In this document: positions 20,397 to 31,454 of the stretch, one piece after another
How positions within the stretch are numbered: the first letter of the stretch is position 1
How the letters are laid out: every line of letters begins with the position of its first letter
Origin: Paraphoma chrysanthemicola
Lineage: Eukaryota > Ascomycota > Dothideomycetes > Pleosporales > Phaeosphaeriaceae
Direction: 5' to 3'
NCBI GenBank assembly: GCA_020744225.1
Contig: JAGMWG010000002.1
Location: 1,426,001-1,490,000, forward strand
DNA: 64,000 nucleotides
Notes under the pieces: generated by a model
Database searches by the model: none
Seen by the model: only the letters and a program-made list of their open reading frames with translations
Told to the model about the DNA's origin: nothing
Translations under genes and position numbers: made by a program

Positions 20397-21666
20397 ATGG
20401 CCGAGCAGTTGGTTCTCCGTGGCACCCTCGAGGGCCACTCGGGCTGGGTTACGTCGCTCGCGACTTCCCTCGAGAAGTGCGTTAGACCGGCATCCGCATT
20501 GCACTGCGCGCGAGACTGACAGCGACCAGCCCTAACATGCTTCTCTCCGGCTCGCGCGACAAGACGCTCATCATCTGGAACCTGACCCGCGACGAGACCT
20601 CGTACGGCTACCCCAAGCGCAGCCTGCACGGCCACTCCCACATCGTCTCCGACTGTGTGCGTACTTCCCCCCCGACAAGGCCCCAGGGCAGCAGGCAATT
20701 GCCCGGCTAGGACGCGGACGCTGAGCTGACAATTGCGAACAGGTCATCTCCTCAGACGGCGCCTACGCGCTCTCGTCGTCGTGGGACAAGACACTCCGCC
20801 TGTGGGAGCTCTCCACCGGTGTCACCACCCGCCGCTTCGTCGGCCACACCAACGACGTCCTCTCCGTCTCCTTCTCCGCCGACAACCGCCAGATCGTCTC
20901 GGGCTCGCGCGACCGGACCATCAAGCTCTGGAACACGCTCGGTGACTGCAAGTACACCATCACCGACAAGGGCCACACCGAGTGGGTCTCGTGCGTGCGC
21001 TTCTCGCCCAACCCCCAGAACCCCGTCATCGTCTCCGCTGGCTGGGACAAGCTCGTCAAGGTACGTACATCCGACATTCACTCTGCAAATCTGCTCCTCC
21101 TTGTTCTATGATGATCTGGATTTCCTTTTGTATTTGCTACTTCAGAGCTTCGGCTATGAGACAACAACACCAATTCCTGATGCGCACTTCATCCTGCAAA
21201 ATTATCGAAAGCGTCTAGAAGTCGTTACTGACTCTTTCAGGTTTGGGAACTCGCCTCGTGCCGCATCCAGACCGACCACATCGGCCACACCGGCTACATC
21301 AACACCGTCACCATCTCGCCCGATGGCTCCCTCTGCGCGTCCGGCGGTAAGGACGGAACCACCATGCTCTGGGACTTGAACGAGTCCAAGCACCTCTACT
21401 CCCTCTCTGCCGGTGACGAGATCCACGCCCTCGTCTTCTCGCCCAACCGCTACTGGCTGTGCGCCGCCACCGCCTCGAGCATCATCATCTTCGATCTCGA
21501 GAAGAAGAGCAAGGTCGACGAGCTGAAGCCCGACTACATGGAGGTTGGCAAGAAGAGCCGGGAGCCCGAGTGTGTCTCGCTGGCCTGGTCCGCTGACGGC
21601 CAGACCCTGTTCGCTGGTTACACCGACAACCGCATCCGCTGCTGGGGCGTCATGTCAAGGGCATAA
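20397..21666 (+). CDS. cpcB: RACK1 / CpcB / Asc1, ribosome-associated WD40 protein
   Basis: Exons 20397-20476, 20530-20656, 20743-21060 and 21241-21666 give 316 residues, the exact usual length for fungal RACK1. It is a seven-bladed WD40 propeller on the 40S subunit near the mRNA exit channel, where it scaffolds kinases and represses general amino-acid control. Blade signatures are visible in order: LEGHSGWVTSLATS, SGSRDKTLIIW, GHSHIVSD, SSSWDKTLRLWEL, GHTNDVLSVSFSADNRQIVSGSRDRTIKLW, GHTEWVSCVRFSP, SAGWDKLVKVWEL, GHTGYINTVTISPDGSLCASGGKDGTTMLWDL and AGYTDNRIRCW. Codon use is strongly C-ending (highly expressed type). Its 180-nt third intron carries a C/D snoRNA, as in the yeast ASC1 intron. 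Confidence 0.96.
21104..21187 (+). ncRNA. Box C/D snoRNA, U24 (snR24)-like, inside RACK1 intron 3
   Basis: Within the intron 21061-21240: box C ATGATGA at 21108-21114; TATTTGCTA at 21131-21139, the same string as the D' guide of U24; a C'-like TATGAGA at 21155-21161; and CACCAATTCCTGATGC at 21168-21183, ending in box D CTGA (21177-21180) and matching the second U24 guide CACCAA..CTGATGC. Spacing of C to D (about 65-70 nt) is normal. In S. cerevisiae, U24 (snR24) resides in the intron of ASC1, the RACK1 orthologue, so host and guide agree. It should direct 2'-O-methylation of large-subunit rRNA. The terminal stem next to box C is weak and the ends are approximate. The comparison to U24 is from memory. 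Confidence 0.7.
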
Positions 21667-21902
21667 GCAGTTGTAGAGGTAACAGTAGCGGTCGGGTTGA
21701 CGAGGCGCAAATGGGAAAATGAATGATTCCATGATTCCACATCTTCTGTAGCATGCCATGGGAATATGAGTGACGCTCACGGGATGGGTTTGGGCATGGT
21801 CGATTCTCTTCCGGTATTAGCATCCAGGCGCTCAGAGTCAATGAAAATTATCAAGTCCATCCATCTGCTGCTCGAAAATTCGGTATACGAAGTGATATCT
21901 AT

Positions 21903-22972
21903 CTACAGCTTGCTAAACTTTGCTTGCTTCTTCTGTATCCCACTCAGCATAGCATCTTTCACATCCTGCGTCTGCAACATGGCGGCATTCCAGATCGCCG
22001 TATAATTCAGCCCATCCGCCACCGTCCGATCCCGCGAATAATTGATAATCTCCTTTGTGCCAAATACCGCTACAGGACTCTTACTCGCAATCAACGCAGC
22101 CAGTTTCAGAGCCTCGTCCACAGCAGTCTTCTTGTCGGCGTACACGTGGCTGACCAGACCATGTTGCAGCGCTTCGTCAGATCCGAAGATTCGTGCAGAT
22201 AAAGCGATTTCCTTGACGAAAGATGCGTTGCCGACGCTGTGCGGGAGACGGGACAGAGTGCCAATGTCCGCAGCCAGACCAATATCGACTTCTTTGACGC
22301 AAAAGGCAGTGTCGTTTGTTGAAACGCGGATATCACATGCCAAAGACATGTCGAGGGCAAGACCGTACGCGATTCCATGCATCACTACAATCACAGGCTT
22401 CTCGCATTTTTCAATCGCGGTAATGCAGTCCTGGAATTCGAAAATGTGGCGTCGCAAAGTGGTGGCTTTGCGGGCCCCGTCGGTGGCTTCGGCGGTCAAT
22501 TGGCCCTGGGATGCGGCTTGCACGTCCAGACCGGCTGTGAAGGCGCGGTCCCCGGCGCCGGTGAGGATGATGGAGCGGACCGAGGGGTCGTGGGAGAGTT
22601 TCTTAAAGATGGCGCCGAGGTTGAGCCACATGCTGGAATCTAGTCAGCGGTTGCATCTTGCAGGCGTGATGTTTCCGTAAAGAGACATGTTTGATGTGTT
22701 CCATGCTGCTGAAATGATCCAACAACACGCAACAGTCTTCTTAATTGGTATCAACACATCGAACCCGTTTCAGGAACATGTGACGACTCCAAGGGGCGAC
22801 ACCGAATTGCATGAATGCGTCCGCGTTTGAAATTCGTGGAAGAGATTGATGAGACTTACACCTCAATGAAAGCGTTCAGCTTTTTCGGCCGGTTAATCTC
22901 CACATGCGCAACATATTCCGATGGAAATGAAACGTTGTAGAACTCATATTTGTAGTCTGCTGCGTTGGCCAT
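21903..22972 (-). CDS. Peroxisomal delta(3,5)-delta(2,4)-dienoyl-CoA isomerase
   Basis: Exons (minus) 22972-22860 and 22632-21903 give 280 residues. A crotonase-fold enzyme that shifts double bonds in dienoyl-CoA during beta-oxidation of unsaturated fatty acids. Seen: VEINRPKKLNAF near the N-terminus, oxyanion-hole GAGDRAFTAGLDV, and CDIR...CVKEVDIGLAADIGTLSRLP, which contains the Glu and Asp that distinguish dienoyl-CoA isomerases (ECH1/Dci1) from ordinary hydratases. It ends in SKL, a canonical PTS1, so it is peroxisomal. The intron is long for this genome (227 nt) with a GTAAGT donor. I considered whether it could be SidH, the hydratase of the siderophore pathway, and judged the isomerase signature decisive against that. 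Confidence 0.88.
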
Positions 22973-23995
22973 CTTGTACTAGCTTTCTTGATGCGGTCTT
23001 GCTATGTGTTCCTTGCTCTTTCTTCGTAGATCCGCTTTGAACGAGGTGTCAAGACGTTGGAGATGGTATTTTCGCTTGATATGTAAGTACAGTATTAGAG
23101 AGGGAAGAAGGTGAGACGTTGTCGGCTCTGATGAATATGCACGAGCGACTCGGTCGGCGTTGGCGATGAGTGTCGCAGACAGCCGAGGCATGTTGGAGGC
23201 AACCAATGAGGCTGATGTTTGAGCATGACGTAAGCATGGATTAGTCGACAACTCGGTCTCACATCGTTCTTTCTATCATTATGCCTTGAGTGATTAACTC
23301 ATCTTTGACTGGATATTTTGATTGTGCGCATTCATATACGGACACTCTGCGGGCCATGCGGCCACTCATCATCGTTGCAACCGAAAAGTTACGGCTGCGG
23401 GACGACACTACCTAGGTATCGAGATTCATAGGCTACAATTAGAGGAGTTGCGTTTGCGAAATACAGCTACAGCCATTCCAAAAGGTTGGCTCCATAAATT
23501 TCTGCTTCCATCAATCTAATCTGTCCTCATAGAGCGCGATGTCCAACTCGCGACAACTCGCGGGTGACCCACCGATGTCAACTCCTTTTTGATAGCACCA
23601 AACCAAGCAGTTTTTCGCGAGAATACTGAGCACCACCATCATGCCCATTATGGATTCCTATCGCAGAAGGAATAATACTCGGGGCGGGCTACACACGCAA
23701 TCAGCCGCTGGGTCTCATTAATTTGCATTGGTGAACGCCTTACGGCCGAGACCTTTCCCCCAAGACATGCAGTTGTGCTTGGCGCCACACGAGATGCTGT
23801 GCCACATCCAACAACACGCCCCCACCAATTGTCGATACGATCGCGCTTAGATCGAGCCCTATCCGTATTGGCAATCGTTCGCCAACATGTTGGTGTGCTC
23901 TTCAGCAGCGCTGGTGATGACCGTTGTCCCTCCCCACTTTCCTCCTCGGTGCTCCGACCTGCCGATTCTGGTGCTTCCAACTCCTATACGCTAAG
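22973..23995. other. Intergenic between divergent genes, nothing recognised
   Basis: About 1 kb upstream of both the dienoyl-CoA isomerase and the MFS gene. Short open frames have no motif; likely two promoters. Confidence 0.45.
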
Positions 23996-26006
23996 ATGAA
24001 GACTGAATCGACGCTGCAGGTACAGTCTGGGGAAGAGAGCTCACCGATAGCGATAACAGTTGAGTCCAAGGAATCAGCAAGTAAAGACACTTGGGCAGCT
24101 CATAGGCGACGATGGAAGTTCCTCCTATTGCTCGTGCCAGGCTTTTATACAGCGAGCATGGATCTGACCATCGTCGCGACAGCACAGCCGTTTATCGCAT
24201 CACATTTCCGTATGCACCAAACTTGAAGGCTTCTACGATACATACTAAAATTAACGCAGATGCTTTGAACCAACTAAGCTGGATCGGCACGGCTTTCACA
24301 CTTACGGACACGGCATTTGTTCCAATCTTTGGCCAGCTGGCAGATGTATTCGGGCGCTATGCGGCTCTCCAGATGGCTGTCGTAATCATGACTCTAGGGG
24401 CGGTGCTATGCGCAAGCACACCAGTCTGGCCAGTGCTGGTGCTGGGTCGAGCAATCCAGGGCGTAGGGACGGCAGGAATGACCACCTGCTCCTTGATCAT
24501 ACTCGCTGATAAAGTGTCTTTGAAGGAGCAGGCCTTCAACACCAGCATCTTTCATTTCTTGATTGGTATTGCGTATGCGACAGGCCCATTGGTATGCTAC
24601 TTCACATCGAGTAGAATTCGTACTAATGAGTACGCCAGATTGGTGGCTACATGACGAACGTGCATTGGCGATACGTCTTTGTGCTGCTCTCTGGGTTGAG
24701 TGGTCTAAGCATAGTCACGATTGTATTCTTACGACCTGACCTCAAAAAGGGCAGATATTCGCTCACACATCCGAGAGCTGGTCAAAACTATCTCCAATCT
24801 CTTCTCGCCGGATGCGCATGTATCGACTTCATAGGCGCAGGTCTCTTTGTTAGTGGAGTGACTTTGATCCTACTCAGCACCGGCTGGGGAGGGTCAGCCT
24901 ATTCTTGGGCATCGGCCGCCGTTCTCGTGCCACTTGTCGCCGGTCCCATCTTACTGGTGGCTTTCGTCGTATACCAACGATACATGGCGCCCGGTCGCTA
25001 TCTAGCCCGACGCCTTCCACGCACTATTGCCGTGGTGCCATATCAGCTGTTCCACGAAAATGACGTATCTCTTGTTTGTATCATCTCCGCAGCGACCGGT
25101 GCAGCTCTCTACGCATCATTCTACTTTGCCGGCGTCTACTTCACTATGGTCGAGAACTACAATGCTGGCAAGGCTGGTCTCCAACTGTTGTTCTACGTTC
25201 CCGGCATCGGTGTCGGCGTATACACCGCCATCCTGATGTGCAACGTCTACCCGCGCCAGACTATCTGGCCTCTTCTCCTTGGCACAGTGGTAGAGACTGG
25301 AGCCATAGGGGCACTTTCATGGGCTATCCGCGCCCGTCAAAAGACAGCTGTCAACGTCCTGATGGGTGTCGCTGGCTTTGGAACTGGTATTCGCTTCATG
25401 CCCGAGAACCTGCATCTCACGGGGATGTATCGAGATAAGATCGCAGTCATTCTAGGTCTTTTGAGCTTCGCTGGCCCGTTCGGTGGAACCATAGCCTTGA
25501 CGATTATGGGTTCTGTGTTCCAGAACAAAATGTCTGCTTACTTCACCAGCGGCAACGGGTCAGCTAATTTCGACATCAATTCACCCGCCGCATTGGAAGC
25601 TATCAACAGCCTATCATCCGAGAAACTGGAGCATTTCCGATCCGCTGCCGCCAGCGCGGTGAGCTGGTCATTCATCTCCATCTTACCGTTCCTGGCCATT
25701 AGCATCCTTGCTGCATTGATGCTTGGCAATGTCTGGATCTCCAAAGACAAGACGACAAACAGAGTGGAGTCTTCTGGAGGATTTGCTGCAGAATCGGATA
25801 TGGCGATGCAAGACCAGACGCATAGTGTGCAACGCGATGGCAGGCCGGACGTACTCACCGGGATGTATTTTCGTGCTGTGCTTAGGGGTACGGTAGCTTC
25901 AGAGCGACATCCTGGCCCATTGGAGGTGCGATTGGACCAGCTTGATGAAACTGCGGCTATCGACGAGCGAGGAGAGCGAGAACATCAGAAAAGGACAAAG
26001 TCATGA
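23996..26006 (+). CDS. Major facilitator superfamily exporter, DHA2-like (about 14 TMS)
   Basis: Exons 23996-24209, 24260-24591 and 24639-26006 give 637 residues. TM1 is FLLLLVPGFYTASMDLTIVATA, followed by HALNQLSWIGTAFTLTDTAF and the MFS motif A region GQLADVFGRYAALQ; GRAIQGVGTAGM is the antiporter motif C-like segment. The middle has the paired extra helices seen in 14-spanner drug:H+ antiporters (SGVTLILLSTGWGGSAYSWAS), and ~14 hydrophobic segments can be counted. Both introns have good branch points (tactaaa, tactaat). The long hydrophilic C-tail (~100 residues) is variable in this class. The substrate cannot be told: toxins, azoles or metabolites are usual. It is not an obvious siderophore (SIT/ARN) transporter although it shares a window with sidF/sidI. 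Confidence 0.85.
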
Positions 26007-26409
26007 AGTGACTGGCATAGTGGCTAAACGAAAACTAATAACGTCGGCAAGACGTGCATTTTCACTTCTCAAGGCCACAATCCGCTTGGCCTGTGTAGAT
26101 CTGAAATATGCGAAATGATCACATAATGCATCATTCTGCTCGTGGTACATCACCAATCCGACTACATTCACAAGAGGTGGTTATTCTGCCTGACTTCATG
26201 TATGCAGTGTTTTGGCGTAGTGACGTGCTGAGACATGACTTATTCTGGCTTCGCGTATTGTACGACTGTACTACAACAACATCTTGATCTACCTATCTAG
26301 GCACAATCCCGAAATATCTGGCACTAAAAGTTGTATACAATAAGCGGAACAATTACCCAATGACAATAGAATCACCAGAAAACCCAAGAAAAACCAGGCA
26401 TACACAACG
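26007..26409. other. Short convergent intergenic gap
   Basis: About 400 bp of AT-richer sequence between the 3' ends of the MFS gene and the orphan gene on the minus strand. No gene seen. Confidence 0.5.
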
Positions 26410-27495
26410 TCACCCATCCCCGTAACCATGCACAATCCCACAAGGAACCTTACACTCACACCTCGGCGGGAAATGCTCCTCAGGCTTATACACTTCCCCT
26501 TCCTTCCATCCCCTCTCCTGAATCGCCCTCAAATCAGGCCTATACGTCACGCACTTATCCACCTCCCCCTGTTCCCCCATCTTCTCCCGCTCCACGCAAC
26601 ACTCCCTCCAAGCTTCGAAAATCCCCTCCCATTTCTCCTTCACCCAGCCTTGCACCGCGCCTTCAAACCTAACTTCAGGGATATGTTGCAAGAACTTGTT
26701 ACTCCAAGCATACTCGAGGATCCAATCGACAATCAACCCAGAGTCGCACACGTTTGGACGACACGTTGCGTCAGCGGAAATAAAATCGTGGTGCCGGACG
26801 TCAGACCATGCATGTGCGTATTTATACTTTTCGCCGAAGACGAGTGTGAGTGATTGTGTGTGTTCGAGGACGCCTGCGGCGCCGTGCATGCGTTCGTCGG
26901 GATATAAATCGTCGCCGTGGACCTGTGTGTCTTTGATATTGAAAGGCGGGAGAGTGACGTGGAATATGGCGAAGTACTCTGTTGCGGAGAGGTCTAGGAC
27001 CACTTTTTCGAGGCCGTGAATTCCGTTGTTTTCTAGGGAGGTGATGATGGGGTGGAGGGTGGCGTAGTGTGCTTCCGGAGTGAAGTAGATCAAGTCGGAT
27101 AGTGTTGCGGGATTGAACGCTGGTAATGGGGATTGTTGTGAGAATGCGAGTGCGGCGTGCGTCATCCAGAAATCGTGGCCGGTGGTGAAGACCTTGGGCG
27201 CTTCGAGGAATGTTTTGTGGCGGGTATGCCAGTATTCGTCGGAAATGTCATGGGGCATGATGGATGGGTCGTCGGCTGCGGCGTCGGTGGTGCACAGCCA
27301 GTTGATGTAGGTAGGGATAGGGTCGTCTTCGTCAAGATTGTCGACGTGGAAAGTCTCGACGACGAGGGTCTGGGGCGACATCCACTCTTTAAGGACTGGA
27401 AGGACGAGTTCCATGGAGAGAGGCTCGACAACATCGTGAAAGGTGAGCTTGTTACGGTTCATGATGGTCTTGACATTCTGCTCGAGAGAAGACAT
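26410..27495 (-). CDS. Uncharacterised fungal protein with C-terminal Cys cluster
   Basis: A single-exon protein I do not recognise. The frame is open from 27687 but the start MSSLEQNVKTIMNRN at 27495 fits better, giving 361 residues; the upstream 64 residues are low-quality sequence. No signal peptide or membrane segment. It is rich in aromatic residues and His and has a globular composition: DEYWHTRHKTFLEAPKVF, VVLDLSATEYFAIFHVTLPPF, HAWSDVRHHDFISADATCRPNVCDS and IVDWILEYAWSNKF. The C-terminus ends in PPRCECKVPCGIVHG, a compact Cys pattern that might bind metal. The even codon use and long frame make it a real gene. It resembles the many lineage-restricted F-box-derived Dothideomycete proteins in tone, but no F-box is visible. 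Function unknown. Confidence 0.65.
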   Translation of the reverse strand: MSSLEQNVKTIMNRNKLTFHDVVEPLSMELVLPVLKEWMSPQTLVVETFHVDNLDEDDPIPTYINWLCTTDAAADDPSIMPHDISDEYWHTRHKTFLEAPKVFTTGHDFWMTHAALAFSQQSPLPAFNPATLSDLIYFTPEAHYATLHPIITSLENNGIHGLEKVVLDLSATEYFAIFHVTLPPFNIKDTQVHGDDLYPDERMHGAAGVLEHTQSLTLVFGEKYKYAHAWSDVRHHDFISADATCRPNVCDSGLIVDWILEYAWSNKFLQHIPEVRFEGAVQGWVKEKWEGIFEAWRECCVEREKMGEQGEVDKCVTYRPDLRAIQERGWKEGEVYKPEEHFPPRCECKVPCGIVHGYGDG

Positions 27496-28247
27496 TGTGG
27501 TGTGCTTGAAATCGAGTTTTGTCGACAAGTTGAGGCGCAAAGCGGTACGTTGGAGTCGTGAATGTGTGTGGACGTGGCTTGATGTGAAGATGTGCGCTTG
27601 AAGTGCGATGCGTGCTGGAAACGTTGCGTACCCGAATTTCGCTGGAGCCTGTATTAGTAGTATGAAGGTGTTCAAGTTGTGGCGCAAAGGGGTATACTGT
27701 GTTAATAAAAGTAGACGGTGTGATTGTAAAGACCGTGCTTGAAGTGTGTTGCGTGCGTATGAGTCTTGGTCTTGGTGAACTTGTGAGTTTTAAGACTCAG
27801 GAAGGAAAAGGAGGAGGCCTGACTGCTTTTATGTTGCTCATTCATCTGCTGCAAGACCGCTGCGCGAATGTTGGCGTCGTGGGTTTGATACATACCTATC
27901 TTGATACCATGGTACGCGTGGTTTGGCGAGATCCAAACCACGGTTCACACACTTCACGATCAGACGGTAAATTCACTAACTGAGTACGGACTCTGGGTGA
28001 CCAAGTCTAGGGGCCATTGCATGCGGTCGAAGATTTGACAAGCCAATCGAAATGTTGTCTGATGTGTTGACTACGGTACCAATTAAATGTGGGTACTTTT
28101 GGACTCCAACAGTCACTTGTTAGTCTTGCCATATCTTCAAGAACGCTGACGGTGAGTTTGAGGATTCGAAGGAGCCTCCGATGCATTGTTCCTTGTTGAA
28201 TGTCGTTATGGTGTACAGTAATGTTGGTACAAGACTCAAGCAGGGCA
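27496..28247. other. Intergenic, nothing recognised
   Basis: Between the orphan gene and the 3' end of the NDUFAF2-like gene. The open frame of the orphan gene extends to 27687 but is probably not translated. No other gene seen. Confidence 0.4.
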
Positions 28248-29054
28248 TCACGCCCTCTTCGCTGGAGCCGGACTCCACCCTGCAGGTTGCCAGTCCTTAC
28301 TTGGTTCCGATTGACCCCAGGGCGAGTCTAAAGGCTCTTTCTTCACCTTCTTCCGTCGCTGAGTAGGAGCCGTGTCGCCTTCGGGCGCAGGTGCAGGTAC
28401 GGGTGCGGGCGGAATTTTCTGCGCGACTTGCGCGTCCAATGCTGCTTCCACCGACCGTGGCTCGCTCTGCTGATGGGATGTATGCAGTGGTTTCTTCCCC
28501 TCTCTTGCTTCCTGGTCGAGGTTCATTGGCACCACGCCGCTATCTGGATCTCGTGATTGCAACATCTGCATTGGTTGCTGCTTGTCCGGCGCATCCAGCG
28601 CAGAAGGCTTCGACGCCCATCGTGCGTCTGCTTGCGATGCGAGAACCTTCATGCGGTCCTGGCGCATCACGTCTTGTTGCTGTTCGGTGAGGGTCGGCGC
28701 GTCGAAGCGGGTATGGCGAAGCCACTGCATCCATGACGCTGCATATGTTAGGCAGGTACGAGTATGTCGCTGAGAAGGTACGAACGGGACACCTGAACAT
28801 CGCCATAGTGAGTATCACGGCTATACTTGGCGATACGACGGTTTCGCGTTGCGTGCAGTTGGTCTTTGAACTCCCAGAATGTGTTGCCGTGGAGATCATA
28901 GCCTGGGGAATTGTTAGAGCTTTGTCGCAAGGATACACTGCAAAGACGATATTGCGGGCGGCTACAAACCTGCAAGCCACTTCTTCCGCCAGGGAAATCG
29001 CTGCATCCGCCATTGGTAGTATGCTTTTATTAACGCGCTGGGTCCCCGAGGCAT
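28248..29054 (-). CDS. NDUFAF2/B17.2L-like mitochondrial complex I assembly factor
   Basis: Reconstructed exons (minus): 29054-28970, 28902-28786 and 28738-28248, giving 230 residues. Exon 1 encodes MPRGPSALIKAYYQWRMQRF followed by PWRKKWLAG, and exon 2 begins YDLHGNTFWEF; this WK/WR-x-PWRKKxLxGxDxxGNxYWE pattern is the hallmark of the NDUFA12/NDUFAF2 family. The second intron uses donor GTTCGT with a CTAAC branch; it restores VSPSWMQWLRHTR, the conserved second half. After this comes a disordered Lys/Pro/Glu-rich tail of about 130 residues ending in PAPAKRA. The tail length indicates the assembly-factor type (N7BML/mimitin) rather than the structural subunit NDUFA12. It would help late assembly of respiratory complex I in mitochondria. 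It is divergent from the calponin-like gene 310 bp away. Confidence 0.82.
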
Positions 29055-29364
29055 TGTGAGTGTGGTGCTGTTCGGAATAATTTCTGGGGCGCGATGGCGA
29101 GAGGAACGCGCAGACCCATGACGTTGCGAAGAGTGGCTGATGCACGCGAGTAAGCCGCACTCCCCGCCATAGCGACCAAGGTACTTCGTCTCGTCTGTGG
29201 CATGCGCTCTGCAATTCTCACTCTATCTCTTCTGGCGCAAGGGGCACTCACATAGAGAACACCACTATATCATCGCCTACATATAATAACACTTTACACA
29301 CAACTTCATTGCGACAGCTCGCGTGCATCACAACATCAGCCCGATTTGCGCCCAACCGCCCACC

Positions 29365-31454
29365 ATGGCGTCCGTAACGTCGCTCGACCAGGACATGAGG
29401 AAGCTGCGGATGGACCGGTACACGCCAAAAGCCGCGAATGAAGTGCGCTCCTGGATAGAAGATGCCTTGGGCGAGCGCTTGCCGGCGGGCGACCTGCTGG
29501 ATGCGCTCAAGGATGGAACTGTGTTGTGCAGGTAAACACCAACTCTACGTGCCTCTGGAGCGACAACGAAATGTTAATGCAGTGCAGATTGATCAACCTG
29601 GCGGTACCAAATCCCGGCGTGCGCTTCAAAAAGTCGGCAATGCCCTTCATACAAATGGAGAACATATCGCACTTCCTCAAGGCCTGCGAAATGCCGCCGC
29701 TCAATATGCCCGCACACGACCGCTTCCTTACCGTCGATCTGTACGAGTCCAAGGACCCCGCACAGGTCCTTCAGTGCATCACCGCATTCAGTCGCGTCGC
29801 AAACTCTGTCAACCCGTCAAACTTCCCCAGCAGCATAGGCCCAAAGCGTGGTGGTGGAGTGCTGAGCCCTACAACGACGGGTGGTGCAGGATTCGCAAGC
29901 CCGGCTCTCACGTCGCCCGGATACGGTCGCAACAGAGGACCGAGCACAAACAGCACAGCCAGTGGGTCAAGCACGTTCAACCCGCTGTCTCGACCGCCAG
30001 CCCCAGCACTGAGCCCGACGCGGACAGGCGGATCAAACACATCATATACGTCCAATGGCATGCCCAAATCGCCTCCTGGCCCTGTTAGTAGCTGGAGCAA
30101 GAAGACAGACGAGGGAGTGACAGCGCCAGCGTGGAACATCCACCAGTATGGATACATGGGCGGCGCCAGTCAAGGCAACCAGGGGGTAGCTTTTGGTGCG
30201 CGGCGGCAGATCACAAGTGCTGGGCCACACGTACCGAACTTGGCTGAGAAGGAGCGGAAGCGCAAGGAGAAGGCCGCCGAGGATGAGCGCCTGCGCTTGC
30301 AGGTAGAAGAGGCCGAGCACAAACGGCGTGTTGAGCGTGAAGCGGAAGAAGAGCGCGCAAGGGCAGAGGAGGAGCGAAGATGGGAGGAAGAGTCACGGAA
30401 ACAGCGCGAAGCAGAGCAGAAGCGGCTCGAGCAGCAGAAGCGTGAATGGGAGGAGCAGGAGCGGAGGTGGAAGGCTGATGAGGAGCAGCAACAGCGAGAA
30501 GAGCGTGAGGCCCAGGACAGAATTGAGGCTGATATGCGACGAAAGCGCGCGGGAAGCGATGCGAGACTCAAAGGCCAATTCCTCAGCCAGTACCAGGCCG
30601 AACAAGCCAGTCGACCACGAAGTCGAAGGAACAGTCAGGACGACGAAAACAGCGCCGAGCGCGATCGCATACGAGAACTCGAGCGCCAGCTGGAGGAGGC
30701 AAAGGAACGCGAGCGCCAGTACCAGATGGAGCGTGAAGGCCGCCTCCAAGAAAAGAAGGTGCGATCGCGGTCGAAGAGCCGTACGCGCGAGCGTTCCCAA
30801 AGCCGTCCGCGACCGCAGCCTCCGCGAAGCGCGCCGTCTCCGCAAGGCAGCACAGCTTCGTGGGCTCAGGCCGACGACCGCGAGTATCTGCGCAAGCAAT
30901 GGGAGACAACGCAGCGACAGCCAAAGAGACCCCTCCCGGAGCCAGCCGCACCATCTGCGCCATCGCTCCCCACGCGCCCACTACCTGAACCGGCAGCCAG
31001 ACCACTACCCGAGCCTGCAGCACGGCCACTCCCAGATCCAGCTGCCTACTCGAAGACCAGCCGTACAGACCGCTACCTTGCATCCAACCCGGCACCGGCA
31101 CCCCTCAAACCCACCACACACATTCCTCCCGAACTCACGTCGACCTCCGAACAGCGCGCCGAAGACGCTCGTCGCGCAGCATCTCAGAACAAGACCAAAG
31201 CCGGCGGTTGGGCGTCCAAGTCTCTCCTCGAGCGCGAAATGGAGCGTGAACGCGAGCGCCAGAAGGAGTGGGAGGAGACGCAGCGCGAGTTGCAGAATGC
31301 TGCCAAGGACCCTTCGCAAGGGGCTGGAGAAGGGCAGAGTTGGGATGTGAATCAGTATGGGTACATGGGTGGGGACAACCAGAATAAGCTTGGTGGTATC
31401 AACTTTGGTGGAAGGAGGCAGATTGGTGGGCCGAGGCCACTGGGACCGAGATAG
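29365..31454 (+). CDS. Calponin-homology (transgelin-type) actin-binding protein with two calponin repeats and long coiled coil
   Basis: Exons 29365-29531 and 29588-31454 give 677 residues. Residues ~15-130 are a type-3 CH domain (YTPKAANEVRSWIEDALGER, DALKDGTVLCRLIN, FKKSAMPFIQMENISHFLKA, DLYESKDPAQVLQCITAFSR). Around residue 242 and again at 645 are calponin-type repeats: QYGYMGGASQGNQGVAFGAR followed by RQI, and QYGYMGGDNQNKLGGINFGG followed by RRQI at the very C-terminus. Between them lie ~190 residues of highly charged Glu/Arg coiled coil and a Pro-rich segment with tandem RPLPEPAA repeats. Yeast Scp1/Stg1 have the CH domain and one repeat in only ~200 residues, so this is a much longer bundling-type protein. 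It likely crosslinks or stabilises F-actin at cortical patches or hyphal tips. Confidence 0.88.

Noticed and set aside
21903..22972. Possibility that the crotonase-family gene is SidH, completing the siderophore pathway
   Set aside because: The KEVDIGLAADIGT segment with both catalytic acids is that of dienoyl-CoA isomerases, and the gene is 16 kb from sidI without iron-GATA sites noticed.
23996..26006. Possibility that the MFS gene is a siderophore transporter
   Set aside because: Its motifs (LNQLSWIGTAFTLTD, GQLADVFGR, extra central helices) fit drug-exporter type 14-spanners; nothing specific to SIT/ARN transporters is visible.
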